A stretch of 64,000 nucleotides of DNA, from assembly GCA_022711665.1 (NCBI GenBank), contig JAKLEN010000004.1:374528-438527 (forward strand). Reading direction: 5' to 3'. The DNA comes from Acidobacteriota bacterium. GTDB lineage: Bacteria; Acidobacteriota; Aminicenantia; Aminicenantales; Saccharicenantaceae. The notes below the pieces were generated by a model. It was given only the letters and a program-made list of their open reading frames with translations, was not told the DNA's origin and did not search any database. The position numbers were made by a program, and so were the translations under genes. Shown piece by piece: positions 61,213 through 64,000 of this stretch (position 1 is the first letter of the stretch; each line of letters opens with the position of its first letter).

Positions 61213-62415
61213 TTACTCGATGATCTCGGTGACGGTGCCGGCGCCGACCGTCCGGCCGCCCTCGCGGATGGCGAAGCGGAGGGCCTTCTCCATGGCGACG
61301 TCGGTGATCAGCTCGATCTCCAGGTTGACGGAGTCGCCGGGCATGACCATCTCGACGTTCTCGGGCAGCTTGACCGAGCCGGTGACGTCGGTCGTCCGGA
61401 AGTAGAACTGCGGCCGGTAGCCCTTGAAGAACGGCGTGTGCCGCCCGCCCTCTTCCTTGGTCAGGGCGACGACCTGGGCCCGGAACTTCCGGTGCGGCGT
61501 GATGGACCCGGGCTTGGCCAGGACCTGACCGCGCTCGACCTCGTCCTTGCCGACGCCGCGGAGCAGGGCCCCGATGTTGTCGCCGGCCTGGGCCTGGTCG
61601 AGGAGCTTGCGGAACATCTCGACGCCCGTGACAACGGTCTTGCGGGTCGGGCGGAGCCCGACGATCTCGCACTCGTCGCCGACCTTGACGACGCCGCGCT
61701 CGACGCGTCCGGTCACGACGGTGCCGCGGCCGGTGATCGAGAAGACGTCCTCGATGGCCATCTGGAACGGCTTGTCGACCTCGCGCTGGGGCTCGGGGAT
61801 GTAGTCGTCCATGGCCTTGACCAGCTCCCAGATCGGCTTGGCGCCGTCGCCGGCCGGGTCTTCCAGGGCCTTGGTGGCGCTGCCGCGGATGACCGGGATC
61901 TTGTCGCCGGGGAAGTCGTACTTCGAGAGCAGCTCGCGGACCTCGAGCTCGACCAGGTCGAGGATCTCGGGGTCGTCGACGAGGTCGCACTTGTTCATGA
62001 ACACGACGATGGCCGGCACGTTGACCTGGTGGGCCAGCAGGATGTGCTCACGGGTCTGGGGCATGGGGCCGTCGGCGGCCGACACGACCAGCACGGCGCC
62101 GTCCATCTGGGCCGCGCCGGAGATCATGTTCTTGATGTAGTCGGCGTGGCCGGGGCAGTCGATGTGGGCGTAATGCCGCTTCTCGCTCTCGTACTCGACG
62201 TGGCTCAGGGCGACCGTCAGGATCTTCGTCGCGTCGCGGCGGAACATCTTGGCGTCGGCCTTGGCGACGTCGTCGTAGCTCTTGGCCTGGGCCAGGCCTT
62301 TGGTCGCCAGAACCTTGGTAATGGCGGCCGTCAGCGTCGTCTTGCCGTGGTCGATGTGACCGATCGTCCCGACGTTGACATGGGGCTTCGTCCTCGCAAA
62401 CTTTTCTTTCGCCAT
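61213..62415 (-). CDS. tuf: Elongation factor Tu with divergent switch I
   Basis: The protein is 400 aa. P-loop [20 protein letters not shown] and the SAT/K-like GSATKAL are normal, as are domains II ([12 protein letters not shown]) and III ([19 protein letters not shown]). Switch I is unusual: the near-universal EEKARGITI is replaced by a longer segment ending [10 protein letters not shown] before ALSHVEY. Only the Thr that coordinates Mg is kept in register. From memory, similar RDATK-type EF-Tu occurs in some Planctomycetes and related phyla, so this is probably a lineage trait. AGGAGGTGA precedes the ATG. Confidence 0.96.
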   Translation of the reverse strand: MAKEKFARTKPHVNVGTIGHIDHGKTTLTAAITKVLATKGLAQAKSYDDVAKADAKMFRRDATKILTVALSHVEYESEKRHYAHIDCPGHADYIKNMISGAAQMDGAVLVVSAADGPMPQTREHILLAHQVNVPAIVVFMNKCDLVDDPEILDLVELEVRELLSKYDFPGDKIPVIRGSATKALEDPAGDGAKPIWELVKAMDDYIPEPQREVDKPFQMAIEDVFSITGRGTVVTGRVERGVVKVGDECEIVGLRPTRKTVVTGVEMFRKLLDQAQAGDNIGALLRGVGKDEVERGQVLAKPGSITPHRKFRAQVVALTKEEGGRHTPFFKGYRPQFYFRTTDVTGSVKLPENVEMVMPGDSVNLEIELITDVAMEKALRFAIREGGRTVGAGTVTEIIE

Positions 62416-62456
62416 CGCTCACCTCCTGTATGGCTTACGAACTCAATGACGCTTCC

Positions 62457-64000
62457 TTAGGCGTCGGCCCGGAACGGGATGCGTCCCTCGATCCGGGCCA
62501 CGATCTCATCCTGGACGCCCTGGGGCGTCCGCTCGTACCTTGCGAATTCCATGTTGAAGACGCCGCGGCCCTGGGTCAGGGTCCGGAGCGTCGTCGCGTA
62601 GCCGAACATCTCGGCCAGGGGGGCATGGACCATGATGACGCGGGAGCCGCTGCGCATCTCCATGCCCTCGATCTTGCCCCGCCGGGCGTTGAGGTCGCCG
62701 ACGATGTCGCCCAGGTACTCGTCCGGGGCGACGACCTCGAGCTTCATCAGCGGCTCTAAAAGCGCCGGGGCGGCCTTGGCCGCGGCCTCGCGCCAGGCCA
62801 GGGAGGCCGCGATCTTGTAGGCCACGGGCGCCGCGTCGGTGTCGTGGGTCGAGCCGCCGATAAGGGCGGCCCGCAGGTCGGTGGCCGGGAAGCCGGCCAC
62901 GACGCCGGCCTCGCAGGCCTCGCGGACGCCGTTCTCGACGTCGCCGACGAACTCGGCCGGGACGCTCCCGCCCCGGGTCCGGTCGACGAACTCGACGCCC
63001 CGGCCCCGCTCCAGGGGCTCCAGGGCCAGGACGACGTGGCCGTAAAGGCCCTTGCCGCCGGCCTGGCGGATGTACTTGCCCTCGCCCTCGGCCGCGGCCT
63101 GGATGGTCTCCTTGTAGGCCACCTGGGGCTTGCCCAGGTTGGCCCGGACGCCGAACTCGCGCTCCATCCGGTCCATGACGATCTCGAGGTGCAGCTCCCC
63201 CATCCCCCGCAGCAGCGTCTGGCCCGTCATCGGGTCCTGGCTGACCTTGAGGGTGGGGTCTTCGCGCTCCAGCTTGGCCAGGGTCGCGGCCAGCTTGGCG
63301 TGGTCGGCCTTGGTCTTGGGCTCGATGGTCGCGGCGATGACCGGCTCCGGGAAGCGAATGGACTCGAGGACGATGGGATGGCTCTTGAGGCAGAGCGTGT
63401 CCCCCGTCGAGATGTTCTTCATCGAGCCCATGGCCGCGATGTCCCCGGCGTAAACTTCCTTGACCTCGGTCCGCTTGTTGGAGTGCATCTCCAGCAGGCG
63501 GGAGAGCTTCTCCTCCTCGCCCTTGGCCGAATTGTAGACGGCCTGGCCGACCTTGGCCTTGCCGGAATAGACCCGGAAATAGGCCAGGCTGCCGAGGAAG
63601 GGGTCGTTGGCGATCTTGAAGACCAGGGCCGAAAAAGGCGCGTCGTCGGAGGCCGGGCGCGTCTCCTCGGCCTGGGTCCGGGGATGGCGGCCGGCGACCG
63701 GCCGGACGTCGACCGGCGACGGCAGGTAATCGACGACGGCGTCGAGGAGCGGCTGGACGCCCTTGTTCCGGAAAGACGCCCCGTAGAGAACGGGGACGGC
63801 TTCCTGGGTCAGGGTGGCCCGGCGGACGGCGGCCCGCAGCTCAGGCGCCGTCACCTCGACTCCGTCGAGGTACTTCGCCATCAGGGCGTCGTCGTGCTCG
63901 CTCAACATTTCGATCATATCCTGTCGTTTCCGTTCGACTTCCTCGCGGTCCTCGTCCGCGACCTCCCGGACGGTATAGTCCGTCCCCAAGAGGTCCTGAC
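62457..64000 (-). CDS. fusA: Elongation factor G, C-terminal part (truncated by window edge)
   Basis: About 514 codons are visible; the N-terminal GTPase domain lies beyond 64000. The visible part covers the end of domain G' ([37 protein letters not shown]), domain II, domain III (GMGELHLEI), domain IV ([23 protein letters not shown]) and domain V ([30 protein letters not shown]). It promotes translocation. Its place before tuf indicates the end of the str operon, with rpsL and rpsG expected further upstream. Confidence 0.97.
   Translation of the reverse strand, partial: QDLLGTDYTVREVADEDREEVERKRQDMIEMLSEHDDALMAKYLDGVEVTAPELRAAVRRATLTQEAVPVLYGASFRNKGVQPLLDAVVDYLPSPVDVRPVAGRHPRTQAEETRPASDDAPFSALVFKIANDPFLGSLAYFRVYSGKAKVGQAVYNSAKGEEEKLSRLLEMHSNKRTEVKEVYAGDIAAMGSMKNISTGDTLCLKSHPIVLESIRFPEPVIAATIEPKTKADHAKLAATLAKLEREDPTLKVSQDPMTGQTLLRGMGELHLEIVMDRMEREFGVRANLGKPQVAYKETIQAAAEGEGKYIRQAGGKGLYGHVVLALEPLERGRGVEFVDRTRGGSVPAEFVGDVENGVREACEAGVVAGFPATDLRAALIGGSTHDTDAAPVAYKIAASLAWREAAAKAAPALLEPLMKLEVVAPDEYLGDIVGDLNARRGKIEGMEMRSGSRVIMVHAPLAEMFGYATTLRTLTQGRGVFNMEFARYERTPQGVQDEIVARIEGRIPFRADA

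Overview
This GC-rich window comes from a Gram-negative (diderm) bacterium. It encodes a TolC-type outer-membrane protein, several beta-barrel or outer-membrane-like proteins, many lipoproteins and a Tat substrate. The gene mix suggests the Acidobacteriota/Aminicenantia neighbourhood: secreted glycosidases, tryptophanase, a YbhGFSR-like exporter, and an EF-Tu with a divergent switch I. That placement is inference from recall, since no rRNA gene is present to prove it. No tRNA, CRISPR array or transposase gene was seen.

Layout. (1) 1-4 kb: two small cysteine-rich unknowns, then a tight trio of M20 peptidase, Asp/Glu-racemase-like protein and Ddl-like ATP-grasp ligase. (2) 4-12 kb: a GH5 mannanase + CapA pair, a DUF486 membrane protein, a GH20 hexosaminidase and a GH95 fucosidase. 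(3) 12-19.4 kb: a seven-gene efflux operon (TetR, HlyD adaptor, ABC ATPase, TolC, ABC ATPase, two ABC-2 permeases) resembling E. coli cecR-ybhGFSR, but with YbhF split in two and tolC placed between the halves. (4) 19.4-23.1 kb: M28 peptidase, small barrel protein and GH109-type glycosidase operon. (5) 23.2-28 kb: guanine deaminase, a Trp-rich leader peptide (not in standard ORF calls) before a TrpB2-type tryptophan synthase beta chain, a class-C beta-lactamase-like hydrolase and a DUF4097-like lipoprotein. (6) 28-35.7 kb: mtnP-pfkB-tnaA, larC, folE, metG and tsaC. (7) 35.9-45.7 kb: barrel protein, LEA-type protein, C1 peptidase, CCA/poly(A) polymerase, galE, then a cell-wall group (MltD-like transglycosylase, exported dipeptide epimerase, NlpC/P60 peptidase). 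(8) 45.9-64 kb, all on the minus strand: fusA-tuf-S10-spc-alpha ribosomal superoperon in canonical order, from truncated fusA to rplQ and its terminator.

Three features cut across the window. First, the trp leader has a four-segment attenuator-like architecture with mutually exclusive pairings. Second, at least six genes have a sigma70-like promoter whose -10 box lies only 6-12 nt before the start codon and no Shine-Dalgarno site, so leaderless or near-leaderless mRNAs appear common here, in contrast to genes with longer leaders and clear Shine-Dalgarno sites. Third, two inverted copies of a 268-bp multi-palindromic repeat each begin exactly at the T-tract of an intrinsic terminator between convergent genes, which looks like a terminator-targeting, MITE-like element.
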